A stretch of 64,000 bases of DNA from Kordiimonas aestuarii (lineage in GTDB: Bacteria; Pseudomonadota; Alphaproteobacteria; Sphingomonadales; Kordiimonadaceae): positions 186,001-250,000 of the forward strand of contig NZ_JAOBPP010000018.1 of the NCBI RefSeq assembly GCF_025574465.1. Direction: 5' to 3'. Below, piece by piece: positions 9,331-18,563 of the stretch. Below the pieces are notes generated by a model, which was not told the origin of the DNA, made no database searches, and saw nothing but the letters and a program-made list of their open reading frames with translations. The translations under genes and the position numbers were made by a program. Each line of letters begins with the position of its first letter. The first letter of the stretch is position 1.

Positions 9331-9502
9331 ATTAGAGGTTTTCACGAAAGGGCTGGCAGCGCTAAAATCGCCCTGCATATTTTTTCCGATTCTTTTGTTT
9401 TTGATATTGATTATTAATATCATATATGCGATACCATGGCCATCAGGTTGATTTTGGATGCCTCGACCTGACGCGCCGGTCCTGACAGCGGCGCTCTTCT
9501 CT

Positions 9503-9538
9503 GGCGGGTAGTTCCATATTGGCCCGGAACTACCCGCC
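9503..9538. other. 13-bp perfect stem-loop in intergenic region
   Basis: ggcgggtagttcc (9503-9515) pairs with ggaactacccgcc (9526-9538) across a 10-nt loop. No long T tract follows on either strand, so it is not a clear intrinsic terminator. It could be part of an untranslated leader or an unannotated small RNA. Confidence 0.55.
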
Positions 9539-9573
9539 CCTATTTCCTACTTTCCTACCTTTCCTAAGGAAAA

Positions 9574-9605
9574 GGCCGCTGCACCTCAAATGCAGCGGCC
9601 TTTTT
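9574..9605 (-). terminator. Intrinsic terminator downstream of secreted-protein gene
   Basis: Stem ggccgctgca/tgcagcggcc (9574-9583, 9591-9600) with a 7-nt loop. It is flanked by T runs in both directions (ttttt rightward, TTTTCCTT leftward) and lies about 30 bp past the stop of the leftward gene at 9629. Confidence 0.85.
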
Positions 9606-9628
9606 CATTCAGGCTTATGGTGCCGGGC

Positions 9629-10312
9629 TTACCGGCTGGACAGGATCACAAGGCCCGGTGCGTCATAGTCCGGGTACAGGGTCTCAAGCGCTTTTTCCGT
9701 GAACTCGGCGGCGATCGGTCCCACGCGCGTCGCGACAGCGCCGCCCACATAGGCATAGTTCCGCCCCTTGTAGTTGTTGGACGCGCTATACTCAGGCACA
9801 ATACCAGCCCAGATGTCATGCTCTGCCGTGACGTTACCCGCTGCATCCAGCACTTTCACGGTGCCTGACATCTGTGTCGTATGCGAAGAAATCACCGCCA
9901 GCGAGAAGTCCTTGATGCGCAGCTTGTCGATCGTCACCTGCACGGTGCCGTTGAAGTCCGGATCAGCTTCCTTGATACCGCGTTCCATCATTTCCTTGAT
10001 CAGGTCTGGCACATTATAGTCATCATAGCTGGGGAAAATACGCTCGTTGCCCCATTCCGTGCCCGCAAAATAGCTGACCCTCAGCTTGTCACGCGGCTTG
10101 ACCTGCGTCCGGGTGCCTTCAGTACGATAGTCGCGGAAAACACCTTCGCGGTTACGCTCGATAGACGTAATGCGGTCCATCTTGTCCGCGACATAGCCTT
10201 CAAACTGTATATCCACGCCCGCGTATGCCGGGGCAGCAAACGCCGCCACAGTAAGGCCACTCGCGGCCAATAAACTACGTACACGGTGCTTATAGGATTG
10301 TTTGCTTTGCAT
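9629..10312 (-). CDS. Secreted periplasmic protein of unknown function
   Basis: 227 aa. The ATG at 10312 is chosen because GGAGGG lies 7 nt upstream; an in-frame ATG 14 codons earlier has no such site. A signal peptide (SLLAASGLTVAAFAAPAYA, cleavage before GVDIQF) is clear. The mature part is beta-rich and contains YVADKMDRI, a PRDKLRVSYFAGTEWGNE segment, DFSLAVISSHTTQMSGTVKVLD (about 140-160) and YVGGAVATRVGPIAAEFTEKAL near the end. There is no lipobox. I do not recognise the family. Its upstream region carries an 11-bp direct repeat typical of OmpR-family regulators, suggesting envelope-stress or phosphate-type control. Confidence 0.75.
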   Translation of the reverse strand: MQSKQSYKHRVRSLLAASGLTVAAFAAPAYAGVDIQFEGYVADKMDRITSIERNREGVFRDYRTEGTRTQVKPRDKLRVSYFAGTEWGNERIFPSYDDYNVPDLIKEMMERGIKEADPDFNGTVQVTIDKLRIKDFSLAVISSHTTQMSGTVKVLDAAGNVTAEHDIWAGIVPEYSASNNYKGRNYAYVGGAVATRVGPIAAEFTEKALETLYPDYDAPGLVILSSR

Positions 10313-10376
10313 TTTACTGCCCTCCGTCGGTCCTGTTGGTTGGTCTGTTGGCATCAGAGGTTACAGCATAATGTGT

Positions 10377-10398
10377 GTAAACTGAACGTAAACTGAAC
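10377..10398. promoter_or_regulatory. Perfect 11-bp direct repeat, OmpR/CpxR-like site
   Basis: gtaaactgaac is repeated head-to-tail without spacing, 65-86 bp upstream of the secreted-protein start. OmpR/PhoB-family regulators bind such 11-bp-phased direct repeats, and the GTAAA-N6-GTAAA content matches the CpxR pattern. Assignment to a particular regulator is inference. Confidence 0.5.
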
Positions 10399-10421
10399 AA
10401 CTTTTAAGGGGCAAAATACAC

Positions 10422-10440
10422 CCCGGGGCGAAACCCCGGG
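10422..10440 (-). terminator. Terminator of the pnt operon
   Basis: Stem cccgggg/ccccggg around a cgaaa loop, 27 bp beyond the pntB stop. The leftward transcript continues TGTATTTTGCC, a weak T-rich tail. Confidence 0.65.
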
Positions 10441-10466
10441 ATGCATGTTGCCTAGCTGAAAAGCCT

Positions 10467-11885
10467 TTAGTGGAAGCTTTTAACGATCTCTTCGACCATT
10501 TTCTTGGCGTCCGAGAACAGCATCATGGTGTTGTCGCGGAAGAACAGCTCGTTCTCCACGCCTGCATAACCACTGCCCATGGAGCGCTTGATAAACAGCA
10601 CTGTCTTGGCCTTCTCCACGTCCAGCACCGGCATGCCAAAAATCGGGCTCGCGGGGTCTGTCTTGGCCGACGGGTTGGTGACATCGTTCGCGCCGATCAC
10701 GAAGGCCACATCGGCCTGCGAAAACTCGCTGTTGATATCCTCAAGCTCGAACACTTCATCATACGGCACGTTGGCTTCCGCCAGCAGCACGTTCATATGC
10801 CCCGGCATGCGGCCCGCCACCGGATGAATGGCGTATTTGACCTCGACCCCCTCTTTCTTGAGCACATCGCACATTTCCTTGAGCGCATGCTGCGCCTGCG
10901 CCACCGCCATGCCGTAACCGGGCACGATGATCACCTTGGACGCGTTTTTCATAATGAAGGCCGCATCTTCGGCTGACCCTTGCTTGACCGGGCGTGTCTC
11001 TGTCGCCCCACCAGCCGCAGCGGCACTGTCGCCACCAAAGCCGCCAAGGATCACGCTGATGAAACTGCGGTTCATGCCCTTACACATGATATAGCTGAGA
11101 ATCGCGCCCGATGAGCCCACGAGCGCACCGGTCACGATCAGCGCCGTATTGGCAAGCGTAAAGCCGATGCCCGCAGCCGCCCAGCCGGAATAGCTGTTCA
11201 GCATCGAGACAACCACTGGCATGTCCGCCCCGCCGATGGGGATGATAAGCAGGAAGCCGATGAGGAAGCTCAGCGCGGTCACGATCCAGAAGATATGCAC
11301 CCCGGCGATTGCCGCATCATTATCGACCACAAACCAGCCGATACCGCTGATGATGGCCGCGCCAAGGAGGATGTTGATGAGGTGCCGCGCGGGCAGCATG
11401 ATCGGCGTGCCCGACATATTGCCGTTCAGCTTGGCGAACGCGATGAGCGAGCCCGAGAAAGTGATGGCACCAATGGCGATGCCAAGGCTCATCTCGATCT
11501 TTGACGCGGTGTGGATATGGCCCATGGCATCCGCAATGCCGAACGATGCCGGGTTGAGAAACGCCGAAGCCGCCACAAACACAGCCGCGAGGCCCACGAG
11601 GCTGTGGAACGCCGCCACAAGCTGCGGCATCTGCGTCATCGCGATCTTGCGCGCGGTGATAAAGCCAATGGCGCCGCCAATGACGATGGCACCAATGATC
11701 CACTCGTAGGAGACAATCTCCGGGTTCATGATGGTTGTCAGTACTGCGATGGTCATACCGACCATGCCAAAGATATTACCTTTGCGGCTGGTCTCAGGGC
11801 TGGATAAGCCCCTGAGCGACAGGATGAAAAGAACGGCGGCCACCAGATAGGCGATTGCCGTGAGGTCAACGTGCATTTGTGTCAT
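10467..11885 (-). CDS. pntB: NAD(P) transhydrogenase subunit beta
   Basis: 472 aa, normal PntB length. Residues about 5-265 form the membrane domain II with nine or so helices that carries the proton channel. From about 295 lies the NADP(H)-binding domain III, with VIIVPGYGMAVAQAQH, KYAIHPVAGRMPGHMNVLLAEANVPYDEV and SMGSGYAGVENELFF, the last close to the C-terminus as in all PntB proteins. With PntAA and PntAB it forms the proton-translocating transhydrogenase that reduces NADP+ with NADH at the inner membrane. It is the last gene of the operon, 12 bp after pntAB. Confidence 0.96.
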   Translation of the reverse strand: MTQMHVDLTAIAYLVAAVLFILSLRGLSSPETSRKGNIFGMVGMTIAVLTTIMNPEIVSYEWIIGAIVIGGAIGFITARKIAMTQMPQLVAAFHSLVGLAAVFVAASAFLNPASFGIADAMGHIHTASKIEMSLGIAIGAITFSGSLIAFAKLNGNMSGTPIMLPARHLINILLGAAIISGIGWFVVDNDAAIAGVHIFWIVTALSFLIGFLLIIPIGGADMPVVVSMLNSYSGWAAAGIGFTLANTALIVTGALVGSSGAILSYIMCKGMNRSFISVILGGFGGDSAAAAGGATETRPVKQGSAEDAAFIMKNASKVIIVPGYGMAVAQAQHALKEMCDVLKKEGVEVKYAIHPVAGRMPGHMNVLLAEANVPYDEVFELEDINSEFSQADVAFVIGANDVTNPSAKTDPASPIFGMPVLDVEKAKTVLFIKRSMGSGYAGVENELFFRDNTMMLFSDAKKMVEEIVKSFH

Positions 11886-11897
11886 GGTCGTCTCCCT

Positions 11898-12194
11898 CTA
11901 TTTCTTTTTCTTGTACATGGCGAGCATGCGGGCCGTGACCGCAAAACCGCCAAAGATATTGACGGCGGCAAGGCCGATGGCGATGGCACCCAGCACCTTC
12001 GAGATGCTCATGCCGTCAGGCCCCGCGGCAATGAGCGCGCCCACGATGATCACGGATGAGATGGCGTTGGTCACGCTCATCAGCGGCGTGTGCAGTGCCG
12101 GTGTCACCGACCACACGACATAATACCCGATGAAAATGGCCAGCAGGAAAACCGAGAACTGCTGGATGAACGGATTGACGATAATCTGTTCCAT
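11898..12194 (-). CDS. pntAB: NAD(P) transhydrogenase subunit alpha, part 2
   Basis: 98 aa with three hydrophobic helices (about 12-30, 42-58, 65-88) and a KKKK tail. This is the short membrane part of the alpha subunit, a separate polypeptide in many alphaproteobacteria but fused in E. coli PntA. TPALHTPLMSVTNAISSVIIVGA (about 31-53) is the family signature. It starts 1 bp after the pntAA stop, so translational coupling is likely. Confidence 0.95.
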   Translation of the reverse strand: MEQIIVNPFIQQFSVFLLAIFIGYYVVWSVTPALHTPLMSVTNAISSVIIVGALIAAGPDGMSISKVLGAIAIGLAAVNIFGGFAVTARMLAMYKKKK

Positions 12195-12195
12195 A

Positions 12196-13338
12196 TTATT
12201 TCTCCCCCGCCGGTTGTGGCTTCAGGCGCTCATTCACAATCGCACCGTCTTTGGTGATGAGCGATTCCTGGATGATCTGGTCTTCAAAATCGAAGGCAAG
12301 CGCGCCTTCCTTGACCATGGGCGTGATGAAATGCACCAGATTGCGGGCGAAAAGCGCGGAGCTGTCAGCGGCGAGGCGCGACGGCACATTCTTGTGCCCG
12401 ACAATCTTGACGCCGTGCGCTTCCACCACCTTGCCGGGCTCCGACAGCGCGCAGTTGCCGCCAGCTTCGACCGCAAGGTCAACAATCACGCTGCCCGGCT
12501 TCATGGATTTGATCATGTCTTCCGTGATCAGTTTCGGTGCCGGGCGGCCGGGGATCAAGGCCGTGGTGATGGCGATATCCTGCTTGGCCAGTGTCTCGGC
12601 AATCAGCGCAGCCTGCTTGGCTTTATACTCGTCCGACATTTCCTTGGCGTAACCACCCGAGGTTTCCGCTGCCGCCGTTTCCTCATCCTCGACCATGACG
12701 AACTTGCCGCCAAGACTTTCAACCTGCTCCTTCGCCGCCGCGCGCACATCCGTCGCGCTGACAATGGCACCAAGGCGCTTGGCGGTCGCAATGGCCTGAA
12801 GCCCGGCAACCCCCGCGCCCATGACCATGACCCGCGCCGGTGCGATGGTGCCTGCGGCTGTCATCATCATCGGCAGTGCGCGGCCATATTCGGCGGTCGC
12901 ATCAAGCACAGCCTTATACCCCGCGAGGTTGGACTGGCTTGAGAGCACATCCATCGACTGCGCGCGGGTGATGCGCGGTACAAATTCCATGGCAAAAGCC
13001 ATCAGCCCCGCATCCGCGTAAGCCTGCAGGCGCTCGCCCTCTGTGAAGGGATTGAGCACAGAAAGCTGCGCCGCCCCCTTTTTGGCGAGCTTGGCATCAG
13101 CGCCTTCAAGGCCCTGAACGGAGAAAATGACATCGGCATCTTTGAGTGCGGCCTTGAGGTCTTTTCCAATGGTCGCACCGGCATCAGCATATAGGCTGTC
13201 GGGCATGGACGCGGCGTCCCCCGCTTCCTTTTCCACGCTGACGGTAAAGCCAAGTGCGATGAGTTTTTTGACTGTTTCGGGGGTGGCTGCAACGCGCTTT
13301 TCCGCGTCTCGCCTTTCCCGAATGACGGCTAGTTTCAT
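12196..13338 (-). CDS. pntAA: NAD(P) transhydrogenase subunit alpha, part 1
   Basis: 380-aa soluble NAD(H)-binding domain I, related to alanine dehydrogenase. It starts MKLAVIRERRDAEKRVAATPETV; the Rossmann region has APARVMVMGAGVAGLQAIATAKRLGA (about 165-190) and the PNT signature QDIAITTALIPGRPAPKLITEDM (about 253-275). Its first codon follows GGAGG 7 nt upstream. It heads the three-gene pnt operon; a plausible sigma-70 promoter lies about 110 bp upstream. Confidence 0.95.
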   Translation of the reverse strand: MKLAVIRERRDAEKRVAATPETVKKLIALGFTVSVEKEAGDAASMPDSLYADAGATIGKDLKAALKDADVIFSVQGLEGADAKLAKKGAAQLSVLNPFTEGERLQAYADAGLMAFAMEFVPRITRAQSMDVLSSQSNLAGYKAVLDATAEYGRALPMMMTAAGTIAPARVMVMGAGVAGLQAIATAKRLGAIVSATDVRAAAKEQVESLGGKFVMVEDEETAAAETSGGYAKEMSDEYKAKQAALIAETLAKQDIAITTALIPGRPAPKLITEDMIKSMKPGSVIVDLAVEAGGNCALSEPGKVVEAHGVKIVGHKNVPSRLAADSSALFARNLVHFITPMVKEGALAFDFEDQIIQESLITKDGAIVNERLKPQPAGEK

Positions 13339-13448
13339 GAGTAATCCTCCGTGAAACGATTAAAGGCAATCAACAAAAGGCTGCAGGCACCAAACTCAGT
13401 AATATTATGATTGGTCTTTGCCCCCGTGCGCCGCACGCCTGAGCACGA

Positions 13449-13476
13449 AAGGTAGCGTAAAACCGCATTCAAGCAA
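13449..13476 (-). promoter_or_regulatory. Candidate sigma-70 promoter of the pnt operon
   Basis: On the minus strand, TTGCTT (13476-13471) and TACCTT (13454-13449) are 16 bp apart, about 110 bp upstream of pntAA. It is the best match in this gap, though both hexamers deviate from consensus. Confidence 0.35.
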
Positions 13477-13582
13477 CATTCTTTCTCTTAATTACAGAAA
13501 TTGAAAATTTTATCATTTGTCTTTTGTTAATAAGTGTCCTGAAATGATACAGTCCGATTCGGTGGATTTGGGGGAACGGGCA

Positions 13583-15040
13583 ATGACGCATGAGCGCGTC
13601 CTTATTGTGGAAGACGAACTGACGCAGATAACCCTGCTTGAGGGGGTAATCGCGCGCGCGGGTTTCACGGTTGAGAAGGCCATGTCGGGAGCCGAGGCGG
13701 TCAAACGCCTGCTGGATCGGACCTTGCCCAAGATAGACGTCGTGCTGCTGGACCTTGTCATGCCAGGCATGGACGGCATCGAAGTCCTTGAAGCCATCCG
13801 CCCCAAACACCCGGACCTGCCGGTTGTCATGCTGACGGCACATTCGTCGATCAACACGGTGGTGGACGCCATGCGGGCGGGCGCCAACGACTTTATCGTC
13901 AAACCGGCAAGTGCCGAACGTATCCGCACCGCCATCGAGGCATCGCTCAAGACCAGTTCCTTTGTTGGGGAGATCGCGCCGGTCTCAGGCCAGATGACCG
14001 GCAAGATGCAGGGCCACGGCTTCGAGAGCCTTGTCGGCACCAGCCCCGGCATGCAGCGGTCGGTAACCTTGGCGAAAAAAGCGGCGAGTGCCAACATCCC
14101 GGTTCTGATCGAAGGCGAATCCGGCGTCGGCAAGGAAGTGTTTGCCCGCGCTATCCATAGCGCCAGCGACCGCCGCAGCACGCCTTTTGTTGCTGTCAAC
14201 TGCGGCGCCATCCCGGAAAACCTTGTCGAGAGCATCCTGTTCGGCCACGAAAAAGGTGCCTTCACCGGCGCTACCGAACGCCGTGTGGGCAAATTCCAGG
14301 AAGCCAATGGCGGCACGCTTTTCCTTGATGAAGTGGGCGAACTGCCGCTTGACGTGCAGGTAAAGTTGTTGCGCGCCATTCAGGAAAAAGAGATCGACCC
14401 CGTGGGCGGCAAACAAAGCATCCGGGTTGATATTCGCATTATCTCCGCCACCAACCGCAACCTGTCTGACCGCGTAGCGGAAGGTGCCTTCCGGGAAGAC
14501 CTGTATTACCGGCTGAATGTTTTTCCCGTGCTGTTGCCGCCGCTGAGGGACCGCCGCAGCGATATCCCGGCGTTGACGGAGCATTTCCTTGCCCAGATAT
14601 CCGAGATGGAGGGCGTATCGCGCCGCCGCATCTCGGCCGATGTGCTGCAGCTTCTGTCCAGCTATGACTGGCCGGGCAATATCAGGCAACTGCAGAACGC
14701 GCTTTTCCGCGCTGTGATCCTCTCGGAGGGGGAGGTGCTGACCCAGGGTGATTTTCCTCATCTGTTGGGGCAACCCCTGCCCATGCCCGCGCAGGCGCTG
14801 GAGGCCAGACCGAACCACGGCGGCGCCAATGTCGAAATCATGCCACAGGGTGGTGCCATTCTGGTGTTACACGGGTCAGACGGGCATGTGCGTTCGCTCT
14901 CGGAACTTGAGGCGGAGATCATTCGCCTTACGCTCCTCAAGTATGATGGCCGTATGGCAGAGGTCGCCAGACGGCTTGGCATCGGACGTTCGACCCTCTA
15001 TAGAAAAGTGGCTGAATACGGGCTCGACCAGCCGTCTTGA
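13583..15040 (+). CDS. Orphan NtrC-type sigma-54 response regulator
   Basis: 485 aa from the ATG at 13583, which follows GGGGGAACGGG; earlier in-frame ATGs at 13517 and 13544 lack such a site and would extend the protein past the usual MTHERVLIVEDE opening. Domains: receiver (1-115, phospho-Asp57, Thr85, Lys107), AAA+ domain (about 150-385) with Walker A GESGVGKE (178-185) and GAFTGA (225-230), and a C-terminal Fis-type helix-turn-helix (MAEVARRLGIGRSTLYRKVAEYGL). The intact GAFTGA loop implies true sigma-54 contact. An unusual Gly-rich spacer (about 410-440) precedes the DNA-binding domain. No kinase is adjacent; murI follows 14 bp downstream. Targets are unknown. Confidence 0.9.
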   Translation: MTHERVLIVEDELTQITLLEGVIARAGFTVEKAMSGAEAVKRLLDRTLPKIDVVLLDLVMPGMDGIEVLEAIRPKHPDLPVVMLTAHSSINTVVDAMRAGANDFIVKPASAERIRTAIEASLKTSSFVGEIAPVSGQMTGKMQGHGFESLVGTSPGMQRSVTLAKKAASANIPVLIEGESGVGKEVFARAIHSASDRRSTPFVAVNCGAIPENLVESILFGHEKGAFTGATERRVGKFQEANGGTLFLDEVGELPLDVQVKLLRAIQEKEIDPVGGKQSIRVDIRIISATNRNLSDRVAEGAFREDLYYRLNVFPVLLPPLRDRRSDIPALTEHFLAQISEMEGVSRRRISADVLQLLSSYDWPGNIRQLQNALFRAVILSEGEVLTQGDFPHLLGQPLPMPAQALEARPNHGGANVEIMPQGGAILVLHGSDGHVRSLSELEAEIIRLTLLKYDGRMAEVARRLGIGRSTLYRKVAEYGLDQPS

Positions 15041-15054
15041 AAGGGCGCTAGAAC

Positions 15055-15891
15055 TTGATTGGTATATTTGATTCGGGCTCGGGTGGGTTGACCATCCTTG
15101 ATGCCCTGCACCGCCGCCTGCCTGATCAGGATTTCCTGTACCTGGGTGACCACGCCAATGCCCCCTACGGCCACCGGTCCAACGACCAGATTGTCGAAAT
15201 GACGCGCAGGAACGTGAGCGCGCTATTTGACGCGGGGTGCACGCTTGTCGTGCTGGCCTGCAATACAGCGGCGGCTGTCGCCCTCAGGACCCTGCAACAG
15301 AAGTGGCTGCCGCAAGCCTACCCCGGACGGCGTATATTGGGCGTGCTTGTGCCCATGGTCGAAGCCATCACCGGTGTGCCGTGGAGCCAGGAACATCCTG
15401 TGGGCCACGACGGCAGCGGTAAAACCATCCTGCTGTTTGCCACCCAGAAAACCGTCAAAAGCGGCGCTTATGTGGAAGAGATCGCCAAACGCGCCCCCGC
15501 CATCCGCCTGGTGCAAAAGGCCTGCCCCGGCCTTGTGGATGCCATTGAGGGGGGCACAGGCCCCCGCCCGCTTGCCGGGCTGGTCGAAGGATATGTCGCC
15601 GAAGCCCTTGATGACGCGGGTGTCATACCCGACGCGGTGCTGCTCGGCTGCACTCACTTTCCGCTGGTCAGCAGCTATTTTGAGGCCGCCTTGCCTGAGG
15701 GGGTCGAGCTGTTTTGCCAGCCTGATGTGGTCGCGGCATCGCTAGAAGATTATCTCACCCGTCACGGCGAATTCCGCCGCAAGGGCAGCGGTAAAATCCG
15801 CCTGATGACCACCGGCAAGCCCGGCGACGTGGACCTGACCGACAGTTACCTGCCGCCGCACCTGTGCCGCTTCGAGGGCGGTCTGTCCTGA
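15055..15891 (+). CDS. murI: Glutamate racemase
   Basis: 278 aa starting at a TTG codon (TTG ATT GGT ATA TTT), giving the standard opening IGIFDSGSGGLTIL; AAGGG lies about 9 nt upstream. Both catalytic cysteines are present: Cys69 in LACNTAA and Cys199 in LLGCTHFPL. The enzyme interconverts L- and D-glutamate to supply peptidoglycan synthesis in the cytoplasm. It lies 14 bp after the orphan regulator gene, so the two may be cotranscribed. The rare start codon and the linkage to a sigma-54 regulator are the odd points. Confidence 0.92.
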   Translation: MIGIFDSGSGGLTILDALHRRLPDQDFLYLGDHANAPYGHRSNDQIVEMTRRNVSALFDAGCTLVVLACNTAAAVALRTLQQKWLPQAYPGRRILGVLVPMVEAITGVPWSQEHPVGHDGSGKTILLFATQKTVKSGAYVEEIAKRAPAIRLVQKACPGLVDAIEGGTGPRPLAGLVEGYVAEALDDAGVIPDAVLLGCTHFPLVSSYFEAALPEGVELFCQPDVVAASLEDYLTRHGEFRRKGSGKIRLMTTGKPGDVDLTDSYLPPHLCRFEGGLS

Positions 15892-15895
15892 GACG

Positions 15896-17683
15896 TCAGG
15901 CGTCCAGCATTTCTCGTCTGACCCCTTCGAGAAAGACCGTGGTTACGCTGCGCATACGTTCGTTCGAGTTATGGATGGTCTTGGAAGCGCTGGCCATGCT
16001 GGTGGAGGCCTCCCGGGTCTGGCGCGCGCCTTCGGCGGCACCAGCGACGTGACGGCTGACATCCTGCGTGCCGGTCGCCGCTTCCTGCACATTGCGGGCA
16101 ATCTCATCCGTTGCGGCCCGCTGTTCCTCTACCGCTGAAGCCACGCCCGACGCCATCTCAGCGATAGTTTTGATGCCCCGCCTGATGGACTTCATCGCTT
16201 CGCTCGCACGTTCTGTCTGGGCCTGTACCGCGCCGATCTGTTCGCTGATCTGTTCGGTCGCCTTGCCGGTCTGGTTCGCGAGGCTCTTCACCTCACTGGC
16301 AACGACGGCGAACCCCTTGCCTGCTTCACCGGCGCGCGCGGCCTCGATGGTGGCATTCAGAGCCAGAAGGTTGGTTTGTTCGGCGATATCGTTGATCAGT
16401 TTGATTATCTCGCCAATCGCGCTCGACGAACTTGTCAGCTCGCTCATGATTTCCTCGGACTGTCCGGCTGCCTCGGCCGTTTCCTGCGACTGGCGTGACG
16501 ACATATCCATCTGCCGCGCGATCTCCGACACCGACTGCCCCAGCTCTTCGGTCGCGGCGGCCACTGTCTGTACGTTGGAGCTGGATTCTTCCGCCGATGC
16601 CGCCGCAGCGGCCGAGCGGTCGCCTGTCTGGTCAGCGGTGACGACCAGTTGTCCGGAAATCGCCATCAGACTGTCGAGCTCGGTCGCGACCTCGGTCATG
16701 GTTTCCTGGATTTTCTTATCAAAGTCCGAGATCAGTTCAGTAATGGCCGCCGTCCTGCGTTCGCGCGCTGCCATTTCTTCGCGCTGCCGGGTCATCTCGT
16801 TTTCCTGCGCGATGCGTTCTGCCTCCATGCGGTCACGTTCGGCCTGTTCCTCACGCTCTTTGGCCTCCTCGGCTTCGGCGCGCAGCCTTTCACGCTCAAT
16901 CGCGTTTTCCTTGAACGTATTCACCGCTCCCGCCATGCTGCCAATCTCGTCCTTGAAGTGCATACAGGGAATTTTGACAGTGCTGTCGCCGTCCGCCAGC
17001 GTCAGCATGGTAGCGGTCATGCGGCGGATGGGTACGGCGATCTGCCGCGCGAAGAACAGCCCCGCGAGTACCGCCACCACAATAATCAGGATATTCGAGG
17101 CAAACGTCATCATATTGACGCTTGAAATGGCGCTTTCGGCAGCAGCATGGGCCGCCGCTCCCATTTCCACCTCCAGCGCATCCACTTCGGATTCGAGACG
17201 CCTGATTTGGTCAAAAATCTCGCCGGGGCCGCCTGCAGCCTCCATTGCGCGCGCCTGATTGACGCTGAGATAATGAGACATCAGCTCGATTTGCCTTTCG
17301 GCATAGTCCGTCTGCCATTCACGGGCCTTGGCAATCATCTGGCCAACCGGTCCGCTGAGTTCGGGCATTTGCTCACCATGCGCGAGCAGCTTCTGCGCCA
17401 TCAGGTCAAACCGCTCGCCCCCATCGCGGTATTGCCTGAGGACAGACCTGTCGCTGGCAACCAGCAGGTAAAGGATGGCCTGCCGCTGCCGGTCGAGGCT
17501 GCTGATCATTTCCCCGTATGCAACACGAGACTCCTGCACCCGCGAGGCATTCGCCAGCGCGCCTTCCAAGCGCGACATGTTGGTAAAGTTGATCATGGAG
17601 GCAACCAGCATAATAGCAATCAAGGTTGTAAACGCAGCGATGACCTTACCCGGAATCGAGAGTTTTCTGATAATATCCACCAT
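15896..17683 (-). CDS. Methyl-accepting chemotaxis protein
   Basis: 595 aa. An N-terminal membrane helix (about 12-32) is followed by a roughly 160-residue helical periplasmic domain, a second helix (about 193-213), HAMP (about 214-265), a Glu/Arg-rich coiled coil (about 265-315) and the signalling domain. The hairpin tip contains [41 protein letters not shown] sequence (about 440-475), the most conserved part of all chemoreceptors. Its ATG overlaps the stop of the upstream secreted-protein gene by one base (TGATG), implying translational coupling. No che genes lie in the window. Confidence 0.93.
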   Translation of the reverse strand: MVDIIRKLSIPGKVIAAFTTLIAIMLVASMINFTNMSRLEGALANASRVQESRVAYGEMISSLDRQRQAILYLLVASDRSVLRQYRDGGERFDLMAQKLLAHGEQMPELSGPVGQMIAKAREWQTDYAERQIELMSHYLSVNQARAMEAAGGPGEIFDQIRRLESEVDALEVEMGAAAHAAAESAISSVNMMTFASNILIIVVAVLAGLFFARQIAVPIRRMTATMLTLADGDSTVKIPCMHFKDEIGSMAGAVNTFKENAIERERLRAEAEEAKEREEQAERDRMEAERIAQENEMTRQREEMAARERRTAAITELISDFDKKIQETMTEVATELDSLMAISGQLVVTADQTGDRSAAAAASAEESSSNVQTVAAATEELGQSVSEIARQMDMSSRQSQETAEAAGQSEEIMSELTSSSSAIGEIIKLINDIAEQTNLLALNATIEAARAGEAGKGFAVVASEVKSLANQTGKATEQISEQIGAVQAQTERASEAMKSIRRGIKTIAEMASGVASAVEEQRAATDEIARNVQEAATGTQDVSRHVAGAAEGARQTREASTSMASASKTIHNSNERMRSVTTVFLEGVRREMLDA

Positions 17684-18297
17684 CAGTTTTCTCCTTTTGC
17701 CCGTTGGGTGTTCCGGCGCGCAAGTTCGGTCAGGTTCACCTCGATCGTCGCTGCGCCAATGGCTGTTCCCATATCATCTTCAATTGTCAGGTTTGCCTGG
17801 GCGCGCCATGTAGCGGTTGGCGCATGAAACTCCGGCTCGTCGATAAAGACAGCTCCTGCTCCGACATCGAAGGTTTGTTGGAATTTGGCTTCATCGCCCT
17901 GCCAGAAATCAGACGTGATGGCGCTTTGGCCCGCATTGAGGCCTTTGGCGTCAATAACAAATATCTCTGTGAACAGGCCAGCGGATGCCGCCTGGACCTG
18001 GGTCAGATAGGTCGACAAGGGGTTGTTGAGTGTGGACGCGATCAAGGGCTGGGCCTGGGCCTCCCGCTCCGTACGCCACTGGCTGTCTAGATTGTTCACC
18101 TCTTGAGCCGTCAACGCCCCGTACCGCTTGTTCTGGGCATCCAGGGTGATGGACACGACGGGGACCAACAGCCATCCACGAATATCCGTAAGCACATCTT
18201 CCGTTATCAGGCTGGACGACGGCTGCTGTGCTCTCGCACCAAATGACATCATTGCAGCCACCATCAGCAGCACACACCATCCTCTGTTCCGACCCAT
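17683..18297 (-). CDS. Secreted sensor-like partner of the chemoreceptor
   Basis: 204 aa with a signal peptide (cleavage near ARA|QQPSS, residues 22-24). The mature protein has a helical first half ([22 protein letters not shown], then LDSQWRTE) and a beta-rich second half ([38 protein letters not shown]). That arrangement, with a [10 protein letters not shown] segment, is reminiscent of Cache-type ligand-binding domains, but here it is a free periplasmic protein. It is translationally coupled to the chemoreceptor gene, so it probably feeds a ligand signal to it. No close family is recognised. Confidence 0.75.
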   Translation of the reverse strand: MGRNRGWCVLLMVAAMMSFGARAQQPSSSLITEDVLTDIRGWLLVPVVSITLDAQNKRYGALTAQEVNNLDSQWRTEREAQAQPLIASTLNNPLSTYLTQVQAASAGLFTEIFVIDAKGLNAGQSAITSDFWQGDEAKFQQTFDVGAGAVFIDEPEFHAPTATWRAQANLTIEDDMGTAIGAATIEVNLTELARRNTQRAKGEN

Positions 18298-18563
18298 TCG
18301 CTATGCCTTTCTCTTGCCGTCAAACCGAAACAACGACCTACATTGAACACGAAGGCGTTGAAGACGACGGCTCTCTACCTCAAAGCCATACAAAACAGGG
18401 GCACCAGGCGCGCGGGCGGGGACGAGGAGTGTGGGGCATCACGACTTTTCCCTATGGCGTTGAGACCTTCGCCGGTACCAGACAGCATGCTATACTAGTC
18501 TTAAAGAGGTGTTAAATTTACCCCACCGGACCGGCGCGGCTGAACGGCCATTACAAACGGGGG

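Noticed and set aside
16068..17258. 396-codon Ser/Ala-rich frame antisense to the chemoreceptor
   Set aside because: Composition is the mirror of the Glu/Ala/Arg-rich coiled coil; the chemoreceptor is unequivocal.
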